Of a stretch of 6,640 nt of DNA, positions 1-5,410 are shown piece by piece. The DNA is taken from positions 1-6,640 of the forward strand of contig CAMYWI010000077.1 in assembly GCA_947302675.1 (NCBI GenBank). Reading direction: 5' to 3'. The stretch is from an uncultured Selenomonadales bacterium (GTDB lineage Bacteria > Bacillota_C > Negativicutes > Selenomonadales > Selenomonadaceae). The notes under the pieces are model-generated. The model was not told where the DNA came from, did no database searches, and saw nothing but the letters and a program-made list of their open reading frames with translations. The translations under genes were made by a program, and so were the position numbers. How positions within the stretch are numbered: position 1 is the first letter of the stretch; the number at the start of each line of letters is the position of its first letter.

Positions 1-57
1 GTTCGTGCGAAACGTTATGTCGAGATTTTTAATCGATAAAATAACTTTTTCCAACAT
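1..57 (-). CDS. ABC transporter ATP-binding subunit, N-terminal fragment (OppD/DppD-like)
   Basis: Only the first 19 codons are in the window; the gene reads leftward off the edge. The ATG is at 57 and is preceded by a strong Shine-Dalgarno (AAGGAGA, minus strand, 73-67) at 9 nt. The peptide reads MLEKVILSIKNLDITFRTN, which matches the usual start of peptide-transporter ATPases (a short lead, then an 'L-x-I-K-N-L-x-I-x-F-R-T' strand ahead of the Walker A loop, which would lie outside the window). The position directly downstream of oppB- and oppC-like permease genes on the same strand is the standard oppBCDF order, which is the main support for the call. Its role would be ATP hydrolysis at the cytoplasmic face of the importer. 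Walker motifs cannot be seen, so the family call rests on the N-terminus plus context. Confidence 0.75.
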   Translation of the reverse strand, partial: MLEKVILSIKNLDITFRTN

Positions 58-66
58 GAATTAAAT

Positions 67-73
67 TCTCCTT
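67..73 (-). promoter_or_regulatory. Ribosome binding site of the oppD-like gene
   Basis: The minus strand reads AAGGAGA, nine bases ahead of the ATG at 57. It fixes the start of the partial ATPase gene and shows that this gene has its own initiation site rather than depending on coupling to oppC, whose stop is 155 nt upstream. Confidence 0.75.
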
Positions 74-75
74 GA

Positions 76-216
76 GTAGCGGTTAGTGAAAACCCGGTCG
101 CGCAGGACGCGCGACCGCCCGCGCTATTTTGCGTGACGCAAAATCAGCGGGTCTTTCGCCCTTTCTTTGCATACTTTCTTTGGGCGCAGCAAAGAAAGTA
201 TGAAAAACCCCGCTAC
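76..216. repeat. Modular hairpin-rich intergenic element, copy 1, with GTAGCGG terminal inverted repeats
   Basis: The element is bounded by GTAGCGG (76-82) and its inverse CCGCTAC (210-216). Inside lie three hairpins. The first has a 9-bp stem (95-103 with 109-117, loop AGGAC). The second is a perfect palindrome at 126-144 (ATTTTGCG/CGCAAAAT), enclosed by CCCGC/GCGGG. The third has a 13-bp stem (170-182 with 190-202, 7-nt loop). CTTTCTTTG occurs twice (161-169 and 174-182), and either copy can pair with CAAAGAAAG (190-198). Blocks of this element recur at 4732-4870: GTAGCGGTT, then the 14-mer TTCGCCCTTTCTTT (155-168 and 4805-4818), then a TTTCTTTGGGC...AGCAAAGAAA hairpin. The right end contains the oppC stop codon. 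It could be a small non-autonomous mobile element, a REP-like repeat, or an RNA-level processing or stability element. It encodes no convincing protein. Confidence 0.5.
88..117 (-). terminator. Possible weak terminator or attenuator between oppC and oppD
   Basis: On the minus strand a 9-bp GC-rich stem (CGGTCGCGC/GCGCGACCG, 5-nt loop) is followed by GGTTTTC. The stem is strong but the U-tract has only four T residues, so partial termination is the most that can be argued. It lies in the 155-nt gap inside the opp operon, where it could lower expression of the ATPase genes relative to the permeases. It is also part of the repeat element, so it may have no dedicated role here. Confidence 0.3.
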
Positions 217-1184
217 ATGTCCTCTAACTTTGGAGCCAATGCCTCGCGGAAACCGTCGCCGATTAAATTAAAGCCGAGCATGAGAATTGCCAGCACCGTT
301 ATCGGCGGCAGTATTTGATAAGGCAAAATCGTTATGTTGCCAAAGCCCGCCTCAATCAATGAGCCGATTGAACACTGCGGCAGGACAATGCCGACGCCGA
401 CGAAACTCAAGAACGCCTCCGTGAAAATCGCGACGGGGATTGAGAACATAACCTGCGTGATTATCGGTCCAATCGTATTCGGCAGGATTTGCTTAAAGAT
501 AATGTGGAAGGAACTCGCGCCGAGCGTCCGACTCGCCAAAACGTATTCGCGCTCCTTGAGCTTGAGGCACTCTGCGCGGGCAATCTTGCTCATGCCAATC
601 CACTCCGTTATCAGCAGTGCCGCGATAACCAGCGTAATTCCCTTCTCCATAAAAATCGCGAGGATTGAAATGATGACGAGCGTCGGGATTGAGCCGATAA
701 TCTCAATGAACCTTTGCAAAACGTTATCGACGACGCCGCCGAAAAAGCCCGAAATCAACCCGTAACTCATGCCGATAATCATGTCAATAAAAATCGCCAC
801 GAACGCGATAATAAGTGAAACCCGCGCACCTTGCCAAGTTCTTGTCCAAAGGTCGCGCCCCATGTCGTCCGTGCCGAAGAGAAAAGTCTTGTCGGAAAAA
901 AGATTCTGCGCGGAGCCGTCGCCCATTTGCGGCGATAAACTCTTGGCAGTAATCTCCTTGCCCGCCGTGTCCGTGACGGAAATAATTTCTTGATAGCCGT
1001 AAGAACTAACAACCGGCGCAAGGACGGCAAAACAAATTATCGCCGTGACGAGAATCAAGCCCGTGACGGCAAAGCGATTTTTTAGGAAATGAACCGCGAC
1101 GCCCTTCCAATAGCCCTGCGAGGCAAAATTTTCATCAACCGTCAAATCTCTGTCGGCAATAAATTCAAAGTCGTCTTTAGTCAT
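213..1184 (-). CDS. Oligopeptide/dipeptide-type ABC transporter permease, OppC/DppC-like
   Basis: This is an inner-membrane permease of 323 aa, normal for the OppC/DppC family. Family marks seen: an N-terminal membrane helix at about 38-60; the FGTDDMGRDLWTR stretch at 103-115, followed by GARVSL; an EAA loop at about 212-236 (EYVLASRTLGAS...ILPN) that docks on the ATPase; EAFLSFVGVG at 256-265; and the typical C-terminal block NLIGDGFREALAPKL at 306-320. I chose the ATG at 1184 over the upstream in-frame TTG at 1190. AAAGGAGA (minus strand, 1198-1191) sits 6 nt before the ATG but directly abuts the TTG. The gene starts 2 nt after the oppB-like stop, so translation is probably coupled. Its TAG stop lies in the GTAGCGG end of a repeat element. 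With OppB it would form the transmembrane channel for peptides; nickel or another oligopeptide-like solute is possible, since substrate cannot be read from the permease. Confidence 0.93.
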   Translation of the reverse strand: MTKDDFEFIADRDLTVDENFASQGYWKGVAVHFLKNRFAVTGLILVTAIICFAVLAPVVSSYGYQEIISVTDTAGKEITAKSLSPQMGDGSAQNLFSDKTFLFGTDDMGRDLWTRTWQGARVSLIIAFVAIFIDMIIGMSYGLISGFFGGVVDNVLQRFIEIIGSIPTLVIISILAIFMEKGITLVIAALLITEWIGMSKIARAECLKLKEREYVLASRTLGASSFHIIFKQILPNTIGPIITQVMFSIPVAIFTEAFLSFVGVGIVLPQCSIGSLIEAGFGNITILPYQILPPITVLAILMLGFNLIGDGFREALAPKLEDM

Positions 1185-1186
1185 GC

Positions 1187-2128
1187 TCAATCTCCTTTAG
1201 CCGTCAATCTGATTCGCGGGTCGATTATCCCGTACAAAATGTCGAGCACGAGCATCGCGCCGATATACATTGCCGAGAAAACTATCCCCAACGCGAGAAC
1301 ATAATTGTAATCGACGCCCTGCCCCGCTATCGCGTCAACCATGAGCTTGCCGACGCCGTTTATCCCGTAAATTTTTTCGATAACCATTGCGCCCGTGAGC
1401 AGGTCGACGACAAGCGGCGCGATAACCGTCACAATCGGTATCAGCGCATTTCTCAAAACATGCTTGCGAATCAATTCAAAGCCGTAAAGCCCCTTCGACT
1501 CCGCGAGCCTGACATAATCGCTGTTGAGGACTTCAATCATCTCGTTGCGCGTGAATCGGGCTATCGTCGAGATTGCAAAGAGACTGAGCGACAACATTGG
1601 CATAATCGCCGATGCAAAAAAGTTTGACGGGTCGAAGAAATACGGGAAGAACGGAATTTTGTACGAGAAGAAATACTGCAGGAAGATCATAAAGACGTAG
1701 GAGGGTATGCACACGCCGAGAATCGAGGCGAGCGTACACAGTCCGTCCAGAAATTTCCCACGATTGAGCGCGGCAGTAATGCCGATTATCAGCCCGACCG
1801 CCGTCCCGAACAAAATCGACAACACGCCGATTTTAAACGAGTTCATTAAACACGCCGTCAATATCGGCTTAATCGGTGCGCCGTTGTAAAGCGACGTGCC
1901 GTTGCCGAAACTGCCGCTCAACAACATTGTCATGTAGTTGACGAACTGCTCCAGAATCGGCTTGTTGAGTCCAAGTTCCTCGCGCTTTTGCAAAATCATT
2001 TCCGCCGACATGCGCTCGACTGGGAACGGGTCGCCCGGCATTATCCGAATCAGCACGAACAGCACGAAAATTATCAGGAACAGCGTCAGCGCGGACATCA
2101 GAATTCTTTTGGTTACGTACTTTGCCAT
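1187..2128 (-). CDS. Oligopeptide/dipeptide-type ABC transporter permease, OppB/DppB-like
   Basis: This 313-aa inner-membrane permease is the first gene of the leftward operon. Family marks: a first helix at about 9-29 ending in RIMPGDPF (28-35), the hallmark after helix 1 of OppB/DppB proteins; a long external segment; membrane helices from about 95 onward; the EAA loop at about 204-230 (DYVRLAESKGL...HVLRNALIP); EKIYGINGVGKLMVDAI at 251-267; and the C-terminal DILYGIIDPRIRL at 296-308. The ATG at 2128 is preceded by AAGGAAAG (minus strand, 2141-2134). It pairs with the OppC-like protein encoded 2 nt downstream. No substrate-binding protein gene lies upstream, because the next gene is divergent ccmE; the binding protein must lie further left or elsewhere. 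Specificity is not determinable here. Confidence 0.93.
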   Translation of the reverse strand: MAKYVTKRILMSALTLFLIIFVLFVLIRIMPGDPFPVERMSAEMILQKREELGLNKPILEQFVNYMTMLLSGSFGNGTSLYNGAPIKPILTACLMNSFKIGVLSILFGTAVGLIIGITAALNRGKFLDGLCTLASILGVCIPSYVFMIFLQYFFSYKIPFFPYFFDPSNFFASAIMPMLSLSLFAISTIARFTRNEMIEVLNSDYVRLAESKGLYGFELIRKHVLRNALIPIVTVIAPLVVDLLTGAMVIEKIYGINGVGKLMVDAIAGQGVDYNYVLALGIVFSAMYIGAMLVLDILYGIIDPRIRLTAKGD

Positions 2129-2161
2129 TTCAACTTTCCTTCATAATAAGATGTTTGTGAA

Positions 2162-2190
2162 AATATAATGTAAGAGGCGCGGCAAGTCAA
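2162..2190 (-). promoter_or_regulatory. Sigma-70-type promoter for the opp-like operon
   Basis: The minus strand carries TTGACT (2190-2185), a 17-nt spacer and TATATT (2167-2162). Both boxes are close to consensus and the spacing is optimal. Transcription would begin near 2155, about 27 nt ahead of the oppB-like ATG. No operator-like repeat is obvious around it. Confidence 0.65.
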
Positions 2191-2255
2191 GCGTTTTTGT
2201 CAGAAAGTTTTAGAAAATGGCAGTTGCCCGCGCAACAACGCCGAAATTTTTTCAA

Positions 2256-2264
2256 TGATATAAT
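2256..2264 (+). promoter_or_regulatory. Extended -10 promoter element for ccmE
   Basis: TGATATAAT is a perfect extended -10 (TGnTATAAT). I see no matching -35 at 16-18 nt upstream (that position reads CAACGC), which extended -10 promoters tolerate. Transcription would start near 2271, leaving a leader of about 26 nt before the ccmE GTG. I see no FNR-like (TTGAT-N4-ATCAA) box beside it. Confidence 0.5.
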
Positions 2265-2296
2265 CAGCAAAATTTATCGAAAAGGAGGCGCGGCTT

Positions 2297-2671
2297 GTGC
2301 GGAAGATTCTTTTGATTATTCTGCTTGCGGGCTTTATCGGTTACGCGGGCTTTAATCTTGCCGAGAGCGTTACGCCTTACGTCACGATTGCGGAGGCGCG
2401 GGCGACTTCAAACGGTGTGCAAGTCAAAGGTCTTCTCGATAAAAATTTTGAGCCTGTGCAGACTTGCGACGAGTTCACGTTCAGCTTGCAAGATGAGGAG
2501 ACGGGCGAGACGATGCGAGTCAAATTCGACGGCATTAAGCCCGACCAATTCGACGAGGCGTATCACATTGTCGCAGTCGGCAAGTACGAGGCGGCGGACG
2601 AAACTTTTCATGCCAAAAAACTTTTAATTAAGTGTCCGTCCAAATACGAAGGGCAACAATCACAAAGTTGA
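2297..2671 (+). CDS. ccmE: Cytochrome c maturation heme chaperone CcmE, Cys-type (CxxxY)
   Basis: CcmE receives heme from the CcmABCD complex, holds it covalently outside the cytoplasmic membrane and hands it to CcmF for attachment to apocytochromes. The 124-aa protein has an N-terminal membrane anchor (about 4-22), then a small beta-rich domain as expected for the CcmE OB fold (VQVKGLLDKN at 41-50, MRVKFDGIKPDQF at 73-85, VAVGKYEAADETFHAKKLL at 92-110). The heme-binding motif is C113-P-S-K-Y117 instead of the usual HxxxY. This Cys variant is established for Desulfovibrio and archaeal Ccm systems. The start is GTG, with AAAGGAGG (2281-2288) 8 nt upstream. Its TGA overlaps a TTG that looks like a relic of a ccmF start (see the repeat at 2621-2675). 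ccmF follows after 117 nt. Length and motif position are normal for the family. Confidence 0.9.
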   Translation: MRKILLIILLAGFIGYAGFNLAESVTPYVTIAEARATSNGVQVKGLLDKNFEPVQTCDEFTFSLQDEETGETMRVKFDGIKPDQFDEAYHIVAVGKYEAADETFHAKKLLIKCPSKYEGQQSQS

Positions 2672-2675
2672 CGGG
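2621..2675 (+). repeat. Junction repeat, copy A (3' end of ccmE plus relic ccmF start)
   Basis: This segment runs from CTTTTAA through TGTCCGTC...GGGCAACAATC to TTGACGGG. Its 29-nt core (2633-2661) matches 2749-2777 at 27 of 29 positions and encodes the end of CcmE, including the CxxxY heme motif. The final TTGACGGG (2668-2675) is identical to the first eight bases of ccmF (2789-2796), but here it reads Met-Thr-Gly-stop. The overlap of the ccmE TGA with this TTG (TTGA) looks like an ancestral coupled junction. Confidence 0.75.
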
Positions 2676-2731
2676 CTGAAAACGCGGCGAGTAGTTGAGG
2701 CTGTCACAATCTCGGACGCGACAACTGTTCC

Positions 2732-2748
2732 GCCGCTTTTAAAGCGGC
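2732..2748. other. Hairpin in the ccmE-ccmF spacer
   Basis: GCCGCTTT and AAAGCGGC form a perfect palindrome around a single T, physically a 7-bp stem with a 3-nt loop. No T-run follows, so it is not an intrinsic terminator. It sits exactly at the left border of the second junction repeat core and may mark how the duplication arose, or may act on the stability of the ccmEF message. Confidence 0.5.
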
Positions 2749-2796
2749 TGTCCGTCGAAGTACGAAGGGCAACAATCGAGGTGAGTGCTTGACGGG
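2736..2796 (+). repeat. Junction repeat, copy B (relic ccmE end plus the functional ccmF start)
   Basis: Starting at CTTTTAA, this copy carries a relic of the ccmE 3' end (core 2749-2777) that would read C-P-S-K-Y-E-G-Q-Q-S-R-stop, but an in-frame TAA at 2740-2742 and the lack of a start keep it from being a gene. Compared with copy A there is one extra base before the core and five more before TTGACGGG. The two core mismatches (2757, 2760) are third-position synonymous changes in Ser and Lys codons. The trailing GAGGTGAG supplies the only ribosome-binding-like sequence for ccmF. Confidence 0.75.
2778..2785 (+). promoter_or_regulatory. Ribosome binding site deciding the TTG start of ccmF
   Basis: GAGGTGAG ends 3 nt before the TTG at 2789, closer than usual. 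The GTG codons in it are not usable: GTG at 2781 meets TGA three codons later in its own frame, and GTG at 2785 is in another frame. The TTG is therefore the best start, probably a weak one. Confidence 0.45.
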
Positions 2797-4726
2797 AAAT
2801 TTACTTTTGGGTGGCGGCTTGACGGCGGCACTCGCGGCAATGGCTATCTGCCTTGCGCAAAGAATTCCTTCTGCGCGGCTGGTGAAAATAATCGCGCTTG
2901 TCTCGGCAGGATTCATCTGCGCGGCAAGCCTGCTCCTATGGATTTTGATCTTTGAAAATGATTTCAGCGTAGAGTACGTGGCGGCTTACTCGTCAACTAC
3001 GCTCCCGACAATTTACAAAGTCTCGGTGTTTTGGGCGGGGCAACAAGGCTCCTTCCTGCTGTGGCTGTTGATTCATGCGACAATCGGCGCAGTGCTGACG
3101 TTCAGAAGAACTTCGGCGGCGGCGTTGGGAATTTATTTCTTAATGCAAAGCGTGTTGGTCTTCCTAGTCTTGGCGAAGTCGCCGTTCGCAGAAAATCCCG
3201 CGCAGGTTTTTGAAGGCGTCGGACTGAATCCGCTGTTGCAAGATTTTTGGATGGCAATTCACCCGCCGATAATCTTTGTGGGCTACGCGCTGTTGGCGGT
3301 GCCGTTCGCGCTGAGCTTGGGCAGTCTCTTAACGGAGGCGGCGTCGCGAGTTTGGCTTGAAGAGGCTCGCAAGTGGACGCTCGCGGCGTGGAGTTTTCTC
3401 GGCGCGGGAATATTTATCGGCGGCTACTGGGCTTACAAAGTTTTAGGCTGGGGCGGCTATTGGGGCTGGGATCCCGTCGAGAATTCGTCGTTAGTCCCCT
3501 GGCTGTTGGCGGCAGTCCTCTTGCACTTGATAAACCTCGCGCGAAAAAAATCTGCCGTCTTACCGCAAGCACACGTCGCGGCAACTTTCACTTACGCGCT
3601 TGTAATTTACGGAACATTTTTAACGCGGTCGGGAATTCTGGGTGACTTCTCGGTTCACTCGTTCGCAGGGTCGAGTATCGGCTTAGCAATCGCGCTGGCA
3701 AATGCGCTCGTGCTAATCGGCGGGCTGTTGATAATCTTAGCCAAAGCAAAGGAACTGCCGCAGGGCGAACTTTATAAATCGTATTCCGATTCGTCGTTCA
3801 TAATCTTGCTGAGTTGTTTGTTGATGATATTTATCGCGGCGATAGTTTGGCTGGGCATGTCAATGCCGCTGTTGACGCAAATCATCGGGCAGGCGGCGGC
3901 GGTCGACGCAGATTTTTACATCAAAAGCACGTCGCCAATCGCGCTGACACTGGCGGCACTGATGATTTACGTCTTTATAAAATTCGGGCGAGCGATAAGT
4001 TTAGGCGGGAAGGTCGCGCACGTCGGTTTCTTGGCAATGCTCGCGGCGATAGTAATTTCTTCAACGGGCGAGACAGTCACGCAGGAGTTTAGAACGCGCG
4101 AGGCAGTTTCAATCGCGGGACATGAGTTTGTTTACGAGGGGCAAGTTTTCACGGAAGACGAGCGGCAAAAATTCTACGTGTACAGAGTTGACGGCGAGAT
4201 CGTTCGCGCTTTGACAAAACTGCGCGGCAACGGCACGGACGCGGCTCGTGAACCGGCTATCTTGAAAAGTTTTGCGGGCGACGTGTACATTGCTCCGCAC
4301 GCGCCGCAGATTGACAGCGTTCAAGAGTTGTTGCTGACTAAAAATCTTTTAGCAATGGACGGCGAGCTTGGCTACGTTTTCGAGGACGCGCAGATTGACT
4401 ACGACGACAACAATCAACCGATTCAAGCGACAGCGGCAATCACGATAACCGACGGCGAAGTTGAAGAGACGATTCACCCGTTGATAATCGTCACGCCCGA
4501 CGGCGGCTCGTCGCAAGCTCTTGAAGTCTTCAACGGCAAGCGGCGCGTTCGCCTTACGGGAATATCGGGCGACTTGGAGAAGGCGCGGCTTGAAATTCTT
4601 CCGACACTAAATAAAGTCTCTGAAATGTCTGTGACCGCGACTGTCTCAACGAAACCTTACATTTGGCTTTTATGGTTGAGTGTAACAGCAATCTGCGTGG
4701 GAACTTTATTAGCGATAAGAAAATAG
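2789..4726 (+). CDS. ccmF: Cytochrome c heme lyase subunit CcmF
   Basis: CcmF takes heme from CcmE and takes part in its thioether attachment to CxxCH motifs outside the membrane. At 645 aa it is full length for the family. Many membrane helices are visible (for example 7-22, 31-53, 85-103, 110-127, 159-180). The WWD signature runs W221-GGYWGWDPVENSSLVPW238. All four conserved histidines can be placed: H158 in HPPIIF and H290 in SVHSF (external side), H246 in LLHLIN and H411 in VAHVGF (membrane). A hydrophilic domain at about 425-620 precedes a last helix (about 627-642) with a short RK tail. The start is TTG at 2789. NrfE of E. coli, which serves the special CxxCK heme of NrfA, is a CcmF paralogue; since nrfHA lies 200 nt downstream, this protein could be general, NrfA-specific or both. 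Confidence 0.92.
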   Translation: MTGNLLLGGGLTAALAAMAICLAQRIPSARLVKIIALVSAGFICAASLLLWILIFENDFSVEYVAAYSSTTLPTIYKVSVFWAGQQGSFLLWLLIHATIGAVLTFRRTSAAALGIYFLMQSVLVFLVLAKSPFAENPAQVFEGVGLNPLLQDFWMAIHPPIIFVGYALLAVPFALSLGSLLTEAASRVWLEEARKWTLAAWSFLGAGIFIGGYWAYKVLGWGGYWGWDPVENSSLVPWLLAAVLLHLINLARKKSAVLPQAHVAATFTYALVIYGTFLTRSGILGDFSVHSFAGSSIGLAIALANALVLIGGLLIILAKAKELPQGELYKSYSDSSFIILLSCLLMIFIAAIVWLGMSMPLLTQIIGQAAAVDADFYIKSTSPIALTLAALMIYVFIKFGRAISLGGKVAHVGFLAMLAAIVISSTGETVTQEFRTREAVSIAGHEFVYEGQVFTEDERQKFYVYRVDGEIVRALTKLRGNGTDAAREPAILKSFAGDVYIAPHAPQIDSVQELLLTKNLLAMDGELGYVFEDAQIDYDDNNQPIQATAAITITDGEVEETIHPLIIVTPDGGSSQALEVFNGKRRVRLTGISGDLEKARLEILPTLNKVSEMSVTATVSTKPYIWLLWLSVTAICVGTLLAIRK

Positions 4727-4731
4727 AAATG

Positions 4732-4872
4732 GTAGCGGTTTGTCGAAAGGCAGAGGGGGCGGCATGGACGCCGCCCCATGACCCGAACGCTGGCATCGCA
4801 AGCGTTCGCCCTTTCTTTTTGGCGAATGCAACGGTGTTGCATGAGGTTTTTCTTTGGGCAAGCAAAGAAAAA
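4732..4872 (+). repeat. Modular hairpin-rich intergenic element, copy 2
   Basis: This element fills most of the 204-nt gap between ccmF and nrfH. It begins with GTAGCGGTT six bases after the ccmF stop codon. It contains an 8-bp GC stem (4756-4763 with 4770-4777, loop ATGGAC), an 8-bp stem (4784-4791 with 4801-4808), TTCGCC/GGCGAA (4805-4810, 4821-4826), ATGCAAC/GTTGCAT (4826-4842, 3-nt loop), and a 10-bp stem at 4847-4856/4863-4872. It shares GTAGCGGTT, the 14-mer TTCGCCCTTTCTTT and the TTTCTTTGGGC..AGCAAAGAAA hairpin with copy 1 at 76-216, in the same order and orientation. It lacks the CCGCTAC right end. The hairpins differ in sequence between copies but keep their pairing. Confidence 0.5.
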
Positions 4873-4878
4873 GTTTTT
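4847..4878 (+). terminator. Terminator-like hairpin after ccmF
   Basis: TTTTTCTTTG (4847-4856) pairs with CAAAGAAAAA (4863-4872) around a 6-nt loop and is followed by GTTTTTC. The stem is A/T-rich, so termination would be inefficient. It may end part of the ccmEF transcript while letting some readthrough into nrfHA. The same hairpin core occurs in the other element (175-197) without the T-run on the relevant strand, so this could simply be repeat sequence. Confidence 0.35.
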
Positions 4879-4915
4879 CAACAAACAAATTGAAGTGTTA
4901 ATTACGAACTTAGAG

Positions 4916-4924
4916 AAGGGAGGT
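4916..4924 (+). promoter_or_regulatory. Ribosome binding site of nrfH
   Basis: AAGGGAGGT lies 6 nt before the ATG at 4931 and decides between starts. The open frame extends upstream to an ATG at 4778, but that codon lies in the repeat element, has no Shine-Dalgarno, and would add 51 residues with no family counterpart. Confidence 0.85.
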
Positions 4925-4930
4925 CATGAT

Positions 4931-5410
4931 ATGTGCTTGAAGGATTTATTTGAAAAGCACACGCTTAAATGTTTGACGGGCGGCGTAATCGTCGGCGTAT
5001 TGGCGGTGGGCGTCGGCATGGGCGCGTTGCACGCGTCGGGCACCAAAGAATTTTGCGGTCAATGCCACTCAATGAAACACGAGGCGGCGACGTTTGAAAT
5101 GTCAATTCACAGGAACCAAGACTGCGTCGAATGCCACTTGCCGCACGACAATACCGCGCATTATCTGTTCGAGAAGGGGCGCACGGGTATGGTTGACATG
5201 TTCCATGAGGCAATGCGCGATTATCCTAATAGGATCAAGCTCGACGCGGACGCCCGCCAAATGGTCAACGAAAATTGTATGCGTTGCCACGAGGCGGCAA
5301 TGTCCTACGTCGACAACGCACCTCACGGTCCGCAAGAAAATTGCTTGAAGTGTCACAGCAAAGTTGCGCACGGCGCGAATCACTTGGAAGGGGGTATAAC
5401 AGTTGAGTAA
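4931..5410 (+). CDS. nrfH: Tetraheme menaquinol dehydrogenase NrfH of the nitrite reductase complex
   Basis: NrfH oxidises menaquinol in the cytoplasmic membrane and passes electrons to NrfA. The protein is 159 aa, typical of the NapC/NrfH family. One N-terminal membrane anchor (about 14-34) is followed by four CxxCH heme sites: C42-GQ-CH46, C65-VE-CH69, C116-MR-CH120 and C138-LK-CH142. M48 in CHSM matches the Met ligand of heme 1 in NrfH. K82 and D89 in EKGRTGMVDM match the Lys and Asp near the quinol site of the Desulfovibrio vulgaris enzyme, from memory of that structure. The gene overlaps nrfA, whose likely TTG start lies inside its last codons. Upstream is the structured 204-nt gap. I see only a weak promoter candidate (around 4875-4903) and no convincing FNR or NarL site, so expression may depend partly on the ccm promoter. 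Confidence 0.95.
   Translation: MCLKDLFEKHTLKCLTGGVIVGVLAVGVGMGALHASGTKEFCGQCHSMKHEAATFEMSIHRNQDCVECHLPHDNTAHYLFEKGRTGMVDMFHEAMRDYPNRIKLDADARQMVNENCMRCHEAAMSYVDNAPHGPQENCLKCHSKVAHGANHLEGGITVE
5386..5395 (+). promoter_or_regulatory. Ribosome binding site deciding the nrfA start
   Basis: GGAAGGGGGT lies inside the end of nrfH, 7 nt before TTG at 5403 and 16 nt before ATG at 5412. The spacing favours the TTG, which gives MSKMQKY and overlaps the nrfH stop region. The ATG remains possible if this site is not the one used. Confidence 0.6.

Noticed and set aside
133..318. Small plus-strand ORF of 61 aa across the oppC-oppD spacer
   Set aside because: It runs through the hairpin repeat and then antisense into oppC, has no RBS, and resembles nothing except the equivalent translated repeat near 4805-4890.
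2740..2784. A small gene encoding CPSKYEGQQSR in the ccmE-ccmF spacer
   Set aside because: An in-frame TAA at 2740-2742 lies just upstream and no start codon precedes the motif. It is best read as a relic of duplication.
4893..4911. Possible operator AAGT...ACTT upstream of nrfH
   Set aside because: Only four bases per arm match and the interior is not palindromic. It does not fit FNR or CRP consensus, so it is within chance expectation.
4778..4930. N-terminal extension of nrfH starting at ATG 4778
   Set aside because: The extra 51 residues come from the hairpin repeat, have no RBS and no counterpart in NrfH. ATG 4931 has an excellent Shine-Dalgarno and gives the normal family length.
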